Positions 27,324 through 36,237 of a DNA stretch of 43,071 nt are shown one piece after another (positions within the stretch are counted from its first letter, which is position 1; every line of letters begins with the position of its first letter). The notes beneath the pieces were generated by a model. That model was not told the origin of the DNA, did not search any database, and was given only the letters and a program-made list of their open reading frames with translations. A program made the translations under genes and the position numbers. Origin of the DNA: Flavobacteriales bacterium (GTDB lineage: Bacteria; Bacteroidota; Bacteroidia; Flavobacteriales; BACL11); contig JACNLP010000038.1 of assembly GCA_014381465.1 (NCBI GenBank), forward strand, positions 1 to 43,071, given 5' to 3'.

Positions 27324-27659
27324 TTACTGCTCATCAGTAGTTGGATTTGCAACTGGCAAGTTCGGTACTTGTTGTGGTACAAGCGACTGGTCAATCTGCT
27401 CTTGCATAATTGATTCTGGATCGTCCGTATTTACTCTTGGTATTGCAAAATTAGAAAGCAAACTAAGCGAAATAAGTGCTATTGCCAAAGTCCAAGTTGC
27501 TTTTTCCAAAAAGTCAGTGGTTTGTTTCGCGCCCATCACTTGGCTTGCCCCACCACCAAAAGTAGAAGAAAGTCCACCTCCTTTTGGGTTTTGTACCAGC
27601 ACCACTAATACTAGTAAAATACAGCAAATAATAATAAGGATTGCAAAAATTGTATACAT
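27324..27659 (-). CDS. secG: Preprotein translocase subunit SecG
   Basis: 111 residues. Two membrane segments (about 2-22 and 55-72) around the conserved loop VQNPKGGGLSSTFGGGASQVMGAKQTTDFLEKATW. SecG assists SecYE in inner-membrane protein export. The tail (PQQVPNLPVANPTTDEQ) is low in complexity. It starts 1 base after the upstream TPR gene stops, so it is probably cotranscribed from further up. Confidence 0.96.
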   Translation of the reverse strand: MYTIFAILIIICCILLVLVVLVQNPKGGGLSSTFGGGASQVMGAKQTTDFLEKATWTLAIALISLSLLSNFAIPRVNTDDPESIMQEQIDQSLVPQQVPNLPVANPTTDEQ

Positions 27660-27660
27660 T

Positions 27661-28350
27661 TTATTTTTCTTTTAAGTCGTTAATTAATTTTATTTGGTTT
27701 GCAAAGAAACTATTTTTTTGGGGATATTTCAAACTTAATTTCTCATAAGTTGATATTGCCTTATCGTAATGCGCTTGTTCTAGATATACCCTTGCCAGAG
27801 TTTCGGTTACAATTTCCTGATTTTCTATTAAACTTTCTCCTGCCGTTTGTACTGGAGAGAAAAAGTCTTCTTTTTTTGGTTTGCTAATTCTTGGCTCTTT
27901 CTCAATGAATTTATCAATTAGGGATTCTTCTTTTACTTCTGTTCTGTCAATTTTTTTAGTTTTTGTAAGTGCTAGCCACTGGGTAAAAGAATGTGTTTCA
28001 TCTTCATCAAATTCTAGAGGTTTGCCAATTTCCAGTTCTTTTTCAGGAATTTGTATTTCTTGTTTTTCTAATACTTTTTTTTCTATTTTGTTTTCTGCAA
28101 TTTGCTGCACTTCTTTTACATTTTCTGTAATAAGTTTAAAAAGTAATTTTCTATCTCCAGCATAAGCAGCTGCTTTTCTTAGTTGCCGATTGTAGCTTAT
28201 GCTATCGATATTATAAAGCCCTTTGGTGTAGAGCAATTGCATGCTAGTGAAATAAGGAAATGCTTGTAAACTTTTGCGCATATCGTCAATTTCTGCTTTC
28301 CCAATTTGCATTGGGTTTTGGATGTTTTCTATGAGTTTCTGCTTTCGCAT
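27661..28350 (-). CDS. TPR-containing protein of the lptE operon
   Basis: About 229 residues, cytoplasmic, no signal peptide. A single recognisable tetratricopeptide unit lies near the C-terminus (about 180-213, ETLARVYLEQAHYDKAISTYEKLSLKYP). The middle is acidic and rich in Lys/Glu. The N-terminal half contains QAFPYFTSMQLLYTKGLYNIDSISYNRQLRKAAAYAGDR, a pattern I recall from Bacteroidota proteins encoded here, but with no known function. I choose the ATG at 28348-28350, which overlaps the lptE stop by one base (TAATG); an in-frame TTG two codons earlier is less likely. Confidence 0.8.
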   Translation of the reverse strand: MRKQKLIENIQNPMQIGKAEIDDMRKSLQAFPYFTSMQLLYTKGLYNIDSISYNRQLRKAAAYAGDRKLLFKLITENVKEVQQIAENKIEKKVLEKQEIQIPEKELEIGKPLEFDEDETHSFTQWLALTKTKKIDRTEVKEESLIDKFIEKEPRISKPKKEDFFSPVQTAGESLIENQEIVTETLARVYLEQAHYDKAISTYEKLSLKYPQKNSFFANQIKLINDLKEK

Positions 28351-28856
28351 TACCAATTTACAACTGCTTTATTAAAAATATCTTCCGCCAATTCGTTGGT
28401 TATTTGCTCAATCAAATTATCTTCAACTTCTGCTAAACTTTTGCTACTATCATAATCGGCATATCGAGAAAATTTCTGCTCAAAATTTTTGCTTACCTCT
28501 TTTGTGTTTTCAAACTTTACTTTTATTGCAATGGTTAAGCGGTTTTGTGCTGCTTGCTCATTGGCCTGAATGGCAATTGGTTTTACTTCATATTTTACAA
28601 TTTCTCCGCTAAAATTCAAATCGCCATTATCTGTTTCTAAGCTCAGATTGGTTTGTTCCAAAAAATAATCTTTCAATCTTTCAGTAAAAACTTGGCTAAG
28701 CGTGGGTTGAATGGTAGCAGCACGGTTTGGAAAATACTCTACTGAAACCGTTTTCACATCTGGTGAAATAGATGCCCCAGTAAAAGAATAAAAGCCGCAA
28801 GAGCTTAAAAACACCACACTAAAAACAACTGCTATTTTACTATAAAATTTACGCAT
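28350..28856 (-). CDS. lptE: LPS assembly lipoprotein LptE
   Basis: 168 residues. Lipoprotein signal peptide with lipobox LSSC (Cys20), then GFYSFTGASISPDVKTVSVEYFPN, the usual start of LptE in Bacteroidota, and QPTLSQVFTERLKDYF. LptE plugs the LptD barrel and helps place LPS in the outer leaflet of the outer membrane. It overlaps the sigma54 activator gene by one base and the TPR gene by one base, so all are one operon. Confidence 0.88.
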   Translation of the reverse strand: MRKFYSKIAVVFSVVFLSSCGFYSFTGASISPDVKTVSVEYFPNRAATIQPTLSQVFTERLKDYFLEQTNLSLETDNGDLNFSGEIVKYEVKPIAIQANEQAAQNRLTIAIKVKFENTKEVSKNFEQKFSRYADYDSSKSLAEVEDNLIEQITNELAEDIFNKAVVNW

Positions 28857-30028
28857 TACAAATCAAATTCTTTAATTTTTCTATACAAAGTTCTTTCAGA
28901 AATCCCCAACTCTTCTGCCGCATATTTTCGCTTTCCTTTGTGTTTTTCCAAAGCAATTTCAATTAATATTTTTTCTTGCTGAAAAAGAGATAAATTTTGA
29001 GGCATATCAATTGTGTCATCCGTTTTTTTGTTTGGAATTAAAGTAATATTTCCATCTTCCAAATCATCAAATACTTTTGCAGATTCTCCATCTGTTTGCC
29101 CCTGTTTTTGCATCAAATCAAAAGTTATTTTCTTTAAATCAGTCAAATCTTTTTTCATATCAAAAAGCACTTTATAAAGTATTTCTCTTTCTGATAACTC
29201 TCCACTATTTTCTCCTTCAAAAAGCACAGGCATTTTCTCATCAGTTGTGTTATGCGGAATATAAGTGTTCAAAGTATTGGCTGAAATATTTCTTTCTTTT
29301 TCAATAACGGAAATTTGTGCAACAAAGTTTTTTAGTTGGCGAATATTTCCTGGCCAAGGGTAATCTTTCAGCATTTCCATAGCCTCATCACTTAGCCGAA
29401 TGGGAGGGGTGTTGTATTTGTCGGCAAAATCGGCAGCAAATTTTTTAAAGAGCAAATGAATATCTTCCTTCCTTTTTCTAAGTGCTGGAATTTGAATGCT
29501 CACAGTGTTCAGCCTATAAAACAAATCTTCTCTGAACTTTCCTTTTCTCAGGGCTTCTTGCACATTCACATTGGTAGCGGCTATTATTCGGACATCCGTT
29601 TTTTGTGTTTTAGAAGACCCCACTTTCATAAATTCTCCGCTTTCCAAAACTCTTAAAAGTCGTACTTGTGTCGATAGTGGTAATTCAGCTACTTCATCTA
29701 GAAAAATAGTTCCTCCATCTGCTACTTCAAAATAACCTTTTCGGCTGTCGTGAGCTCCTGTAAAAGCGCCTTTTTCGTGTCCAAAAAGTTCGGAATCAAT
29801 AGTGCCCTCTGGAATTGCGCCACAATTTACCGCTACATAATTGTTGTGTTTGCGTTTACTATTTTGGTGAATAATTTTTGGAATATTTTCTTTTCCTGTC
29901 CCACTCTCTCCATACACAAACACAGAAATATCGGTAGGGGCAACTTGCAAAGCCACATCAATTGCACGGATTAGTTCAGCATCATTGCCGATAATTCCAA
30001 ATCTTTGTTTTGCTTGTTTGTTATCCAT
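28856..30028 (-). CDS. Sigma54-dependent transcriptional activator without receiver domain
   Basis: 390 residues. The AAA+ domain begins almost at the N-terminus: Walker A GESGTGKE (40-47), the sigma54-contacting GAFTGA loop (87-92), Walker B GGTIFLDE (105-112), the sensor region and arginine finger (REDLFYRLN). A Fis-type helix-turn-helix closes the protein (about 358-390, YAAEELGISERTLYRKIKEF). There is no response-regulator, GAF or PAS domain in front, so control must come from partners, expression level or an unrecognised signal. It follows miaB by 1 base and overlaps lptE by one. Confidence 0.93.
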   Translation of the reverse strand: MDNKQAKQRFGIIGNDAELIRAIDVALQVAPTDISVFVYGESGTGKENIPKIIHQNSKRKHNNYVAVNCGAIPEGTIDSELFGHEKGAFTGAHDSRKGYFEVADGGTIFLDEVAELPLSTQVRLLRVLESGEFMKVGSSKTQKTDVRIIAATNVNVQEALRKGKFREDLFYRLNTVSIQIPALRKRKEDIHLLFKKFAADFADKYNTPPIRLSDEAMEMLKDYPWPGNIRQLKNFVAQISVIEKERNISANTLNTYIPHNTTDEKMPVLFEGENSGELSEREILYKVLFDMKKDLTDLKKITFDLMQKQGQTDGESAKVFDDLEDGNITLIPNKKTDDTIDMPQNLSLFQQEKILIEIALEKHKGKRKYAAEELGISERTLYRKIKEFDL

Positions 30029-30029
30029 T

Positions 30030-31478
30030 TTAGATTACTTTTCCTTTGAGTGTTGCTGCTGTGCAGTCCTGAATTTGCACTTTTACATAAGTCCCTTTTT
30101 TCTGGTTTTTTTTATCAAAAACAACTACTTTATTTTGAGGGGTTCTGCCATATAATTTTTCAGTCGATTTTTTTGATATTCCTTCAATCAAAACTTCATA
30201 AGTATTGCCAATGGTTTCCTTATTCCTAAGTAAAGAATGTGCCATTTGTTTTTCAATTATTTCCGCCAATCTTTTTTGCTTTATTTCTTCTTTCACATCA
30301 TCCTTCCACTTCCTTTGTGCTGGGGTGTTTGGCCGTTCAGAATATTTGAACATATAGCCAAAATCAAATGTTACTTTATCCATTAAATCCAAAGTGTCTT
30401 TGTGGTCATCTTCCGTTTCCGTGCAAAAGCCAGAAATCATATCCATAGAAACAGCACAATCAGGCAAAATTTCATGAATCTTTTCTATTCTTTGTAAATA
30501 TTCTTCTTTGGTATAACCTCTATTCATTTTTTTTAAAATACGATTACTGCCAGATTGAACGGGCAAATGAATGTAGTTGCAAATATTTTTGTATTTCGCC
30601 ATAATATGTAGCACACCATCTGTCATGTCTTGGGGGTTGGAAGTGGAAAATCTAATTCTCAATTCCGGACTTACCTTTGCTACCATTTCCATCAATTGCG
30701 CAAAACTCACACTCTCTTCTTGCTCTTTTTTACTTAAATTTTTGAATTCTTTTTTCAATCCTCCTCCATGCCATAGGTAAGAATCAACATTTTGTCCCAA
30801 AAGGGTAACTTCTCTGAATCCATCTGCAAGCAATTGTTGGCATTCTTTTACAATACTTTCCGGATTTCGACTTCTTTCCCTTCCTCTTGTAAAAGGCACC
30901 ACACAAAAAGTACACATATTATCGCAACCCCTTGTGATAGAAACAAAAGCAGTAACACCATTTCCCCCCAAACGAACTGGACTTATTTCGGCATAAGTTT
31001 CTTCTTTCGATAGGATTACATTCACCGCTTTTCGCCCATCATCTACTTGCCGAATAAGGTTTGGTAAATCTCTGTAAGCATCTGGCCCTACTACAATATC
31101 TACTAATTTTTCTTGTTCTAAAAATTTCTCTTTCAACCGTTCTGCCATACAACCCAAAACCCCAACTACCATTGCTGGATTTTTCTTCTTTTTTATGGAG
31201 TTATATACTTGCAATCTTTTCTTTATGGTTTGCTCGGCTTTTTCCCTTATCGAGCATGTATTTACAAATACCAAATCGGCCTTTTCAATATCATTTGTAG
31301 TGGAAAATCCTACCCCAGAAAGTATGGATGCAACAATCTCACTATCCGAAAAATTCATTTGACACCCATAACTTTCGATATACATCTTCTTTCCGCCATT
31401 TTTAACAGTGGCAAGCGATAATGTTTCACCTTGTCTTTTTTCGTCTATCTCTTTTTCTATCAAATTCTCAAAATCCAT
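30030..31478 (-). CDS. miaB: tRNA-2-methylthio-N6-dimethylallyladenosine synthase MiaB
   Basis: 482 residues, slightly longer than E. coli MiaB because of an N-terminal extension and an insertion ([19 protein letters not shown], about 265-285). MTTase N-terminal domain with [11 protein letters not shown], radical-SAM CxxxCxxC in [22 protein letters not shown], and a C-terminal TRAM domain. It adds a methylthio group to i6A37 of tRNAs that read UNN codons. It is the first gene of the minus-strand operon. Confidence 0.96.
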   Translation of the reverse strand: MDFENLIEKEIDEKRQGETLSLATVKNGGKKMYIESYGCQMNFSDSEIVASILSGVGFSTTNDIEKADLVFVNTCSIREKAEQTIKKRLQVYNSIKKKKNPAMVVGVLGCMAERLKEKFLEQEKLVDIVVGPDAYRDLPNLIRQVDDGRKAVNVILSKEETYAEISPVRLGGNGVTAFVSITRGCDNMCTFCVVPFTRGRERSRNPESIVKECQQLLADGFREVTLLGQNVDSYLWHGGGLKKEFKNLSKKEQEESVSFAQLMEMVAKVSPELRIRFSTSNPQDMTDGVLHIMAKYKNICNYIHLPVQSGSNRILKKMNRGYTKEEYLQRIEKIHEILPDCAVSMDMISGFCTETEDDHKDTLDLMDKVTFDFGYMFKYSERPNTPAQRKWKDDVKEEIKQKRLAEIIEKQMAHSLLRNKETIGNTYEVLIEGISKKSTEKLYGRTPQNKVVVFDKKNQKKGTYVKVQIQDCTAATLKGKVI

Positions 31479-31497
31479 TTTCCTAATTTTCGGTCTG

Positions 31498-31505
31498 CAA
31501 AGTTA
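31498..31505 (-). promoter_or_regulatory. -7 promoter box of miaB
   Basis: On the minus strand TAACTTTG fits TAnnTTTG exactly, 19 bases before the miaB ATG. It drives miaB and probably the sigma54 activator, lptE, TPR gene and secG behind it. Confidence 0.65.
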
Positions 31506-31519
31506 AATAAAAAATCTGT

Positions 31520-31583
31520 CAAACTGACAATGTGTCATAAATCAAATTTTCTTATATTATATATAATATAATGCAAACTGACA
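31520..31583. promoter_or_regulatory. Palindrome flanked by direct repeats between miaB and topA
   Basis: CAAACTGACA occurs at 31520-31529 and at 31574-31583. Between them lies a perfect 20-bp palindrome, TTATATTATATATAATATAA (31552-31571). The left copy is part of a small hairpin TGTCA-AAC-TGACA (31517-31529). This could be a shared operator for the two divergent genes, or a region that melts under supercoiling. The AT palindrome alone could arise by chance. Confidence 0.5.
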
Positions 31584-31618
31584 GCATTTTTGATTTGTTT
31601 TATTAAAAAAAACTTTCT

Positions 31619-31626
31619 TTTATTTG
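31619..31626 (+). promoter_or_regulatory. Weak -7 box of topA
   Basis: TTTATTTG differs from TAnnTTTG at one position and lies 27 bases before the chosen ATG; a TTTG at 31594-31597 is 21 bases upstream. It is the best candidate in this stretch. Confidence 0.35.
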
Positions 31627-31653
31627 CACAAAATTTTAAAATCGAAATTGATT

Positions 31654-33969
31654 ATGAGTAAGAATTTAGTAATTGTAGAATCGCCAGCAAAGGCGAAAAC
31701 AATAGAAAATTATTTAGGGAAAGGTTTTATAGTAAAATCAAGTATTGGGCACATTCGTGATCTCCCTAAAAAAGGAGGAATGGCAATAGATATTGAAAAT
31801 GGTTTTAAGCCAAAGTATGTTATTTCAGACGATAAAAAGAAAGTGGTAAGTGAGCTAAAAGCAGAAGTGAAAAAAGCAGAAACTATTTGGCTTGCTACGG
31901 ATGAGGACAGAGAAGGAGAGGCCATTGCTTGGCATTTAACAGAGGCACTTGGCTTGGACAAAAAAGACACCAAAAGAATCGTGTTCCATGAAATAACCAA
32001 AAAAGCAATTACCCATGCAGTAGAAAATCCAAGAGCATTGAATCAGAATTTAGTAAACGCACAGCAAGCTCGTAGGATTTTAGATAGATTGGTTGGCTTT
32101 GAACTTTCCCCAATATTGTGGAAAAAAATAAAACCAGGACTATCAGCTGGGCGTGTGCAATCAGTTGCTCTAAAACTAATTGTAGAAAGAGAAAAAGAAA
32201 TCATTAATTTTAATAGTGTTTCCTCTTTTAGAGTAATGGCAGAATTCACAACTTCTCAGGGGAAGGGGTTTAAAGCAGAACTTCCAAAGCGATTAAATTC
32301 ATTGCAAGAAGCGAAAAGCTTTTTAGAAAAATGTAAATCAGCAGAATTTAAAATTGAGGGTGTGGAAAAGAAGCCAGCAAAAAAATCGCCTTCCGCTCCT
32401 TTTACAACTTCTACTTTGCAACAAGAGGCGTCTAGGAAATTGGGTTTTTCCGTAACGCAAACCATGATGGTAGCTCAGAAATTATACGAATCAGGAAAAA
32501 TTACCTATATGAGAACTGATAGTGTGAATTTATCCAATGATGCACTCTCGGCTGCACAAACAGCCATTAGTAATACCTATGGGGAAAATTATTCCAAAAG
32601 AAGAACTTTTTCCACAAAAGCAAAAGGAGCGCAAGAGGCACATGAGGCCATTCGTCCAACCGATATGAGCAAAAGTACAATTGATGGCGAAAGCGGACAT
32701 CAAAAACTGTATGCCCTTATTTGGAAACGCACAATCGCCTCACAAATGGCAGACGCTCAATTAGACAGAACAACTGCTAAAATTAGCGTATCTACTGCTG
32801 ATGAAAATTTTGTTGCAAAAGGAGAAGTGATTACTTTTGATGGCTTTATGAAAGTGTATTTGGAAGGAAAAGATGATGAATCCGAAAGTGAGAAAGGCAT
32901 GTTGCCTCCATTAGAATTAGGAGCAAATGTAGGGGTCAACGAAATTTTAGGATTGGAAAGATTTAGCAAACATCCGCCAAGATATGCAGAGGCGAGTTTG
33001 GTGAAAAAATTAGAAGAATTAGGCATTGGAAGACCATCTACTTATGCCGCTACAATTTCTACCATTCAAAATAGAAAATATGTTATAAAGCAAACAACAG
33101 AAGCAAAACAAAGAGAAATACAAGCAATAATCGTAAAAGATGGACAGCTAAAAGAGGAAAAACGACAAGAGAATTATGGGGCAGAAAAAGGAAAGCTTTT
33201 TCCAACATCAGAAGGAACTGTGGTTTGTGGTTTTCTAGAAGAGAATTTCAATAATATTATGGATTATGGTTTTACTTCCTCAGTAGAAAGTGAGTTTGAT
33301 GACATTGCAGAAGGAAAGAAAGTGTGGAATGAAATGATAGCGGCTTTTTATGGTCCTTTCCACAAAAGAGTATTAGAAGTGGATGAAACTGCCGAAAGAG
33401 CATCTGGCGAGCGGCTTTTAGGTGAAGACCCTAAAAGTGGTAATAATGTGTATGCAAGAGTTGGCAGATTTGGGCCAATGGTGCAAATTGGTGAAATGCA
33501 ACAATCAGATAGTGACCCAAAACCAAAATACGCTTCCATTATTGGTGAACAAACTGTGCAAACAATTACTTTAGAACAAGCTATGGAACTTTTTAAATTA
33601 CCGAGAATAGTTGGTGATTTTGAAGGAGAAGAAGTGGTGGCTGCAATCGGGAGGTTTGGACCTTATTTGCGTTATAAAGGTAAATTCACATCCATCAAAA
33701 AAACGGATGAAGAAGATCCTTTAACGATAAAATTAGATAGAGCCATTGAACTCATTAAAATAAAAATTCAAGCTGATAAAGATAGATTGATTAATAATTT
33801 TGATGGGGAACCGCTTATTCAAGTGCTCAATGGTAGATATGGTCCTTTTGTGCAAGTTACTCCTGAAAAAGGCAAGAAAATAAATCTTAAAATACCGAAA
33901 GATACTGAGCCAAAAAGTTTGAATAGAGAAGATTGTTTATCTTTGCTGAAAGCACAAAAGAAAAAATAA
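31654..33969 (+). CDS. topA: DNA topoisomerase I
   Basis: 771 residues from the ATG at 31654; a TTG 30 bases upstream would add ten residues and overlap the promoter, so I reject it. TOPRIM domain starts LVIVESPAKAKTIENYLG and contains ATDEDREGEAIAWH; the catalytic tyrosine is in ITYMRTDSVNLS; HEAIRPTDMS follows. The C-terminal part has three repeats built around GRFGPMVQ, GRFGPYLR and GRYGPFVQ (topoisomerase C-terminal repeats), and no zinc-finger cysteines are present. The enzyme relaxes negative supercoils. Confidence 0.96.
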   Translation: MSKNLVIVESPAKAKTIENYLGKGFIVKSSIGHIRDLPKKGGMAIDIENGFKPKYVISDDKKKVVSELKAEVKKAETIWLATDEDREGEAIAWHLTEALGLDKKDTKRIVFHEITKKAITHAVENPRALNQNLVNAQQARRILDRLVGFELSPILWKKIKPGLSAGRVQSVALKLIVEREKEIINFNSVSSFRVMAEFTTSQGKGFKAELPKRLNSLQEAKSFLEKCKSAEFKIEGVEKKPAKKSPSAPFTTSTLQQEASRKLGFSVTQTMMVAQKLYESGKITYMRTDSVNLSNDALSAAQTAISNTYGENYSKRRTFSTKAKGAQEAHEAIRPTDMSKSTIDGESGHQKLYALIWKRTIASQMADAQLDRTTAKISVSTADENFVAKGEVITFDGFMKVYLEGKDDESESEKGMLPPLELGANVGVNEILGLERFSKHPPRYAEASLVKKLEELGIGRPSTYAATISTIQNRKYVIKQTTEAKQREIQAIIVKDGQLKEEKRQENYGAEKGKLFPTSEGTVVCGFLEENFNNIMDYGFTSSVESEFDDIAEGKKVWNEMIAAFYGPFHKRVLEVDETAERASGERLLGEDPKSGNNVYARVGRFGPMVQIGEMQQSDSDPKPKYASIIGEQTVQTITLEQAMELFKLPRIVGDFEGEEVVAAIGRFGPYLRYKGKFTSIKKTDEEDPLTIKLDRAIELIKIKIQADKDRLINNFDGEPLIQVLNGRYGPFVQVTPEKGKKINLKIPKDTEPKSLNREDCLSLLKAQKKK

Positions 33970-33975
33970 AGAATC

Positions 33976-35127
33976 TTGTATAATTTATCCTCTCATTTTC
34001 TTCCAATTGAAGATGATTTGCTTGCAGAAAACTGGCAATCGTCCCAAATTGGACATTGTATCAAAAAACATACTTCCAATGAGTTTCCTGAAATTGTAAA
34101 TGCAAAAATTGCTTTTTTCTCAGTTGCCGAATGTGAAGGAACAGAAAATAAATGTAGTGATTTCTCTGAAATTAGAAAGGAATTTTACAATTTGCATTTT
34201 GAGGATTTGCCAGCATTAGTAGATTTAGGAAGCTTACAATTAATGCCAACCAAAAAAGAGTCTTTCAAACAAATTGAAAAAGTGTGTTCTACTTTACTTG
34301 AAAACAATATTCTTCCAATGCTAATTGGTGGAGGGCAAGATATTTCTTACGCCATTTACAAAGCATATGCTTCAATCGGAAAAATTATTTCATTCACTTC
34401 TGTAGATAATACATTCGATTTAGGTGCAGAAGAAGATAAAATCCATTCTCATTCCTACCTCAGTAAGATGATATCTTATCAGCCAAATCATTTGTTTAAC
34501 TATTGCAATATTGGCTATCAATCTTATTTTGAAAGTCCAGCAGCAATTGAAATGCTCGATAAAATCCATTTTGACACCTATCGTTTGGGTTTTGTAAAAG
34601 CAAATATGTTTGAAGTAGAACCACTTATGCGAAATACGGATTTTTTAAGTTTTGATATTTCAGCAATTTCCAATGCTTATGCTCCAGCCAATGTTTATGC
34701 CAGTCCAAATGGTTTGGATGGAGCGGAAAGTTGTAGTGTTATGAGATATGCTGGCTTGAGTGATAAAGTAACTTTTTGTAGCATTTTTGAATACAATAAA
34801 AGTTTAGATAATTTTGGACAAACCGCAAAGCTCATAGCTCAAATGTTTTGGTATTTTTTGGATGGCTATAAACAAAGAAAAAATGAATTGAATCCGAACT
34901 TAAATGAGTGCACGAAATACACTGTTTCTTTTGATGATGGCGTGAATGAAGTGGTATTTTATAAAAGCAATAAAACCGGAAGATGGTGGATTGGTGTTCC
35001 TTTTTCCACTTCTGATAAAAATAAAAAAGACAATTATTTTGTGGCTTGTTCTTATAGAGATTATGAGCAATCTAATCAAGGAGAGCCAGCTGAAAGGTGG
35101 ATTAAAACCTACCAAAAGCTAAATTAA
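33976..35127 (+). CDS. Arginase/formimidoylglutamase-fold protein with degenerate metal site
   Basis: 383 residues of the ureohydrolase fold. The start is probably TTG at 33976, 6 bases after the topA stop; no ATG is available near the N-terminus. The metal-binding motifs are altered: GGDHS becomes GGGQDIS (118-124), DAHxD becomes DNTFD (144-148), and SxDxDxxDP becomes SFDISAISNAY (225-235). D144, D148 and D227 remain, but both histidines and the second aspartate of SFDxD are lost, so a two-manganese hydrolase is unlikely. It sits between topA and the porP/sprF-like and gldKLMN genes. From memory, Bacteroidota keep a similar protein in this position. A structural or regulatory role is possible. 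Confidence 0.8.
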   Translation: MYNLSSHFLPIEDDLLAENWQSSQIGHCIKKHTSNEFPEIVNAKIAFFSVAECEGTENKCSDFSEIRKEFYNLHFEDLPALVDLGSLQLMPTKKESFKQIEKVCSTLLENNILPMLIGGGQDISYAIYKAYASIGKIISFTSVDNTFDLGAEEDKIHSHSYLSKMISYQPNHLFNYCNIGYQSYFESPAAIEMLDKIHFDTYRLGFVKANMFEVEPLMRNTDFLSFDISAISNAYAPANVYASPNGLDGAESCSVMRYAGLSDKVTFCSIFEYNKSLDNFGQTAKLIAQMFWYFLDGYKQRKNELNPNLNECTKYTVSFDDGVNEVVFYKSNKTGRWWIGVPFSTSDKNKKDNYFVACSYRDYEQSNQGEPAERWIKTYQKLN

Positions 35128-35174
35128 TTTTTTTCAGTTTATTCTGATTTTTTACCTATTAAGCAAAAAATGTT

Positions 35175-35182
35175 TATTTTAG
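35175..35182 (+). promoter_or_regulatory. Weak -7 box of the porP/sprF-like gene
   Basis: TATTTTAG matches TAnnTTTG at all but one fixed base and lies 36 bases before the chosen ATG at 35218. An upstream in-frame ATG at 35170 would place this box inside the gene. Confidence 0.35.
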
Positions 35183-35217
35183 CAACCTCAAAACTTAATA
35201 ATAAAGAGAAATTGAAT

Positions 35218-36123
35218 ATGAAAAGAATAGTATTATTTATGTCTTTTTTGCTGATTGCAGGGCTTGCTTTTTCACAACAAGATCCTCAATTTAGTCAAAA
35301 TATGTTTAACAAATTAGCTAATAATCCTGGTTATGCAGGAAGTAATCAAGCGATATGTGCAACAATGCTTCACCGATCCCAATGGATGGGTTTTGAAGGC
35401 GCACCAACAACTCTTAATTTAAGTGTAGATGCTGGCATTCCAGCAATTCATGGAGGAGTAGGTCTTAACATTGTAAAAGATGATATTGCAGCATTTAGTA
35501 ATTTAGGCTTACAATTTACCTATGCTTATAGAACTGATTTAGGTGCTGGGCAATTAGGTGCAGGTTTGTCTCTTGGAATGTTTCAATCTGGTGCTGATGG
35601 AGGTTGGTTTGATCCTGCTCAATCTGGTGATGCAGTAATACCGACAGGTGATGTAAAAGGGTCTGCAATGGACTTTGGTTTTGGCGTTTATTATAATACA
35701 CAGGATGTTTATATAGGTCTTTCAACTTCACATTTTACTGAGCCGACTATTGAGTGGTCCAATAGTCAAATGGAATTAGCAAGACACTATTTTCTAATTG
35801 CTGGCTATGCGCACGAGTTAAACCCTATGTTTACGCTTAATCCATCTATTTATTTAAAATCGGATGGGGCATCATCACAATTAGATATTAATACAAATGT
35901 ATTGTACAATAATAAGCTATGGGGAGGCGTTAGTTACAGGTTAGATGAAGGATTAATTGCGCTTTTAGGCATGCATATTAATGATGATTTAAAATTTGGT
36001 ATAGCGTATGATGTTGTTATGTCAGAGGTAAAAAATAACAGTTTAGAATTTATGTTAGGTTATTGCTTCAAGGTTTCTTATGATAGACCAGTGAAGAGTT
36101 ACAAAAACCCTAGATTCTTATAA
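35218..36123 (+). CDS. PorP/SprF-family outer-membrane protein
   Basis: 301 residues from the ATG at 35218; the frame extends 16 codons further upstream but without a signal-like sequence, so the later start is right. Signal peptide MKRIVLFMSFLLIAGLAFS, then QQDPQFSQNMFNKLANNPGYAGS, the hallmark of the type IX secretion PorP/SprF family, followed by about 14 amphipathic strands. Members associate with the T9SS outer ring and with surface adhesins such as SprB. It is the gene just before gldK, a common arrangement. Confidence 0.93.
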   Translation: MKRIVLFMSFLLIAGLAFSQQDPQFSQNMFNKLANNPGYAGSNQAICATMLHRSQWMGFEGAPTTLNLSVDAGIPAIHGGVGLNIVKDDIAAFSNLGLQFTYAYRTDLGAGQLGAGLSLGMFQSGADGGWFDPAQSGDAVIPTGDVKGSAMDFGFGVYYNTQDVYIGLSTSHFTEPTIEWSNSQMELARHYFLIAGYAHELNPMFTLNPSIYLKSDGASSQLDINTNVLYNNKLWGGVSYRLDEGLIALLGMHINDDLKFGIAYDVVMSEVKNNSLEFMLGYCFKVSYDRPVKSYKNPRFL

Positions 36124-36143
36124 AGTAGAAAATGAAATTAACC

Positions 36144-36187
36144 AAAATCATTATGCACCTTTTAAATAAAGAGGTATAATGATTTTT
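36144..36187 (+). terminator. Long hairpin between porP/sprF-like gene and gldK
   Basis: AAAATCATTAT (36144-36154) pairs perfectly with ATAATGATTTT (36176-36186). Inside it ACCT (36157-36160) pairs with AGGT (36172-36175) across a GC bulge. A run of five T (36183-36187) follows. It may end the upstream transcript, fully or partly, before gldK. Being AT-rich, it may be leaky. Confidence 0.6.
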
Positions 36188-36205
36188 AAAATTAAAGAGT
36201 AATCA

Positions 36206-36222
36206 TTCTCGCCAAGCGAGAA
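36206..36222 (+). promoter_or_regulatory. GC-rich hairpin in the gldK leader
   Basis: TTCTCGC-CAA-GCGAGAA is a perfect 7-bp stem with a three-base loop, ending 15 bases before the gldK ATG. No T run follows, so it is not a terminator. It could affect mRNA stability or translation of gldK. Confidence 0.5.
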
Positions 36223-36237
36223 ACAAAAATAAAAACT

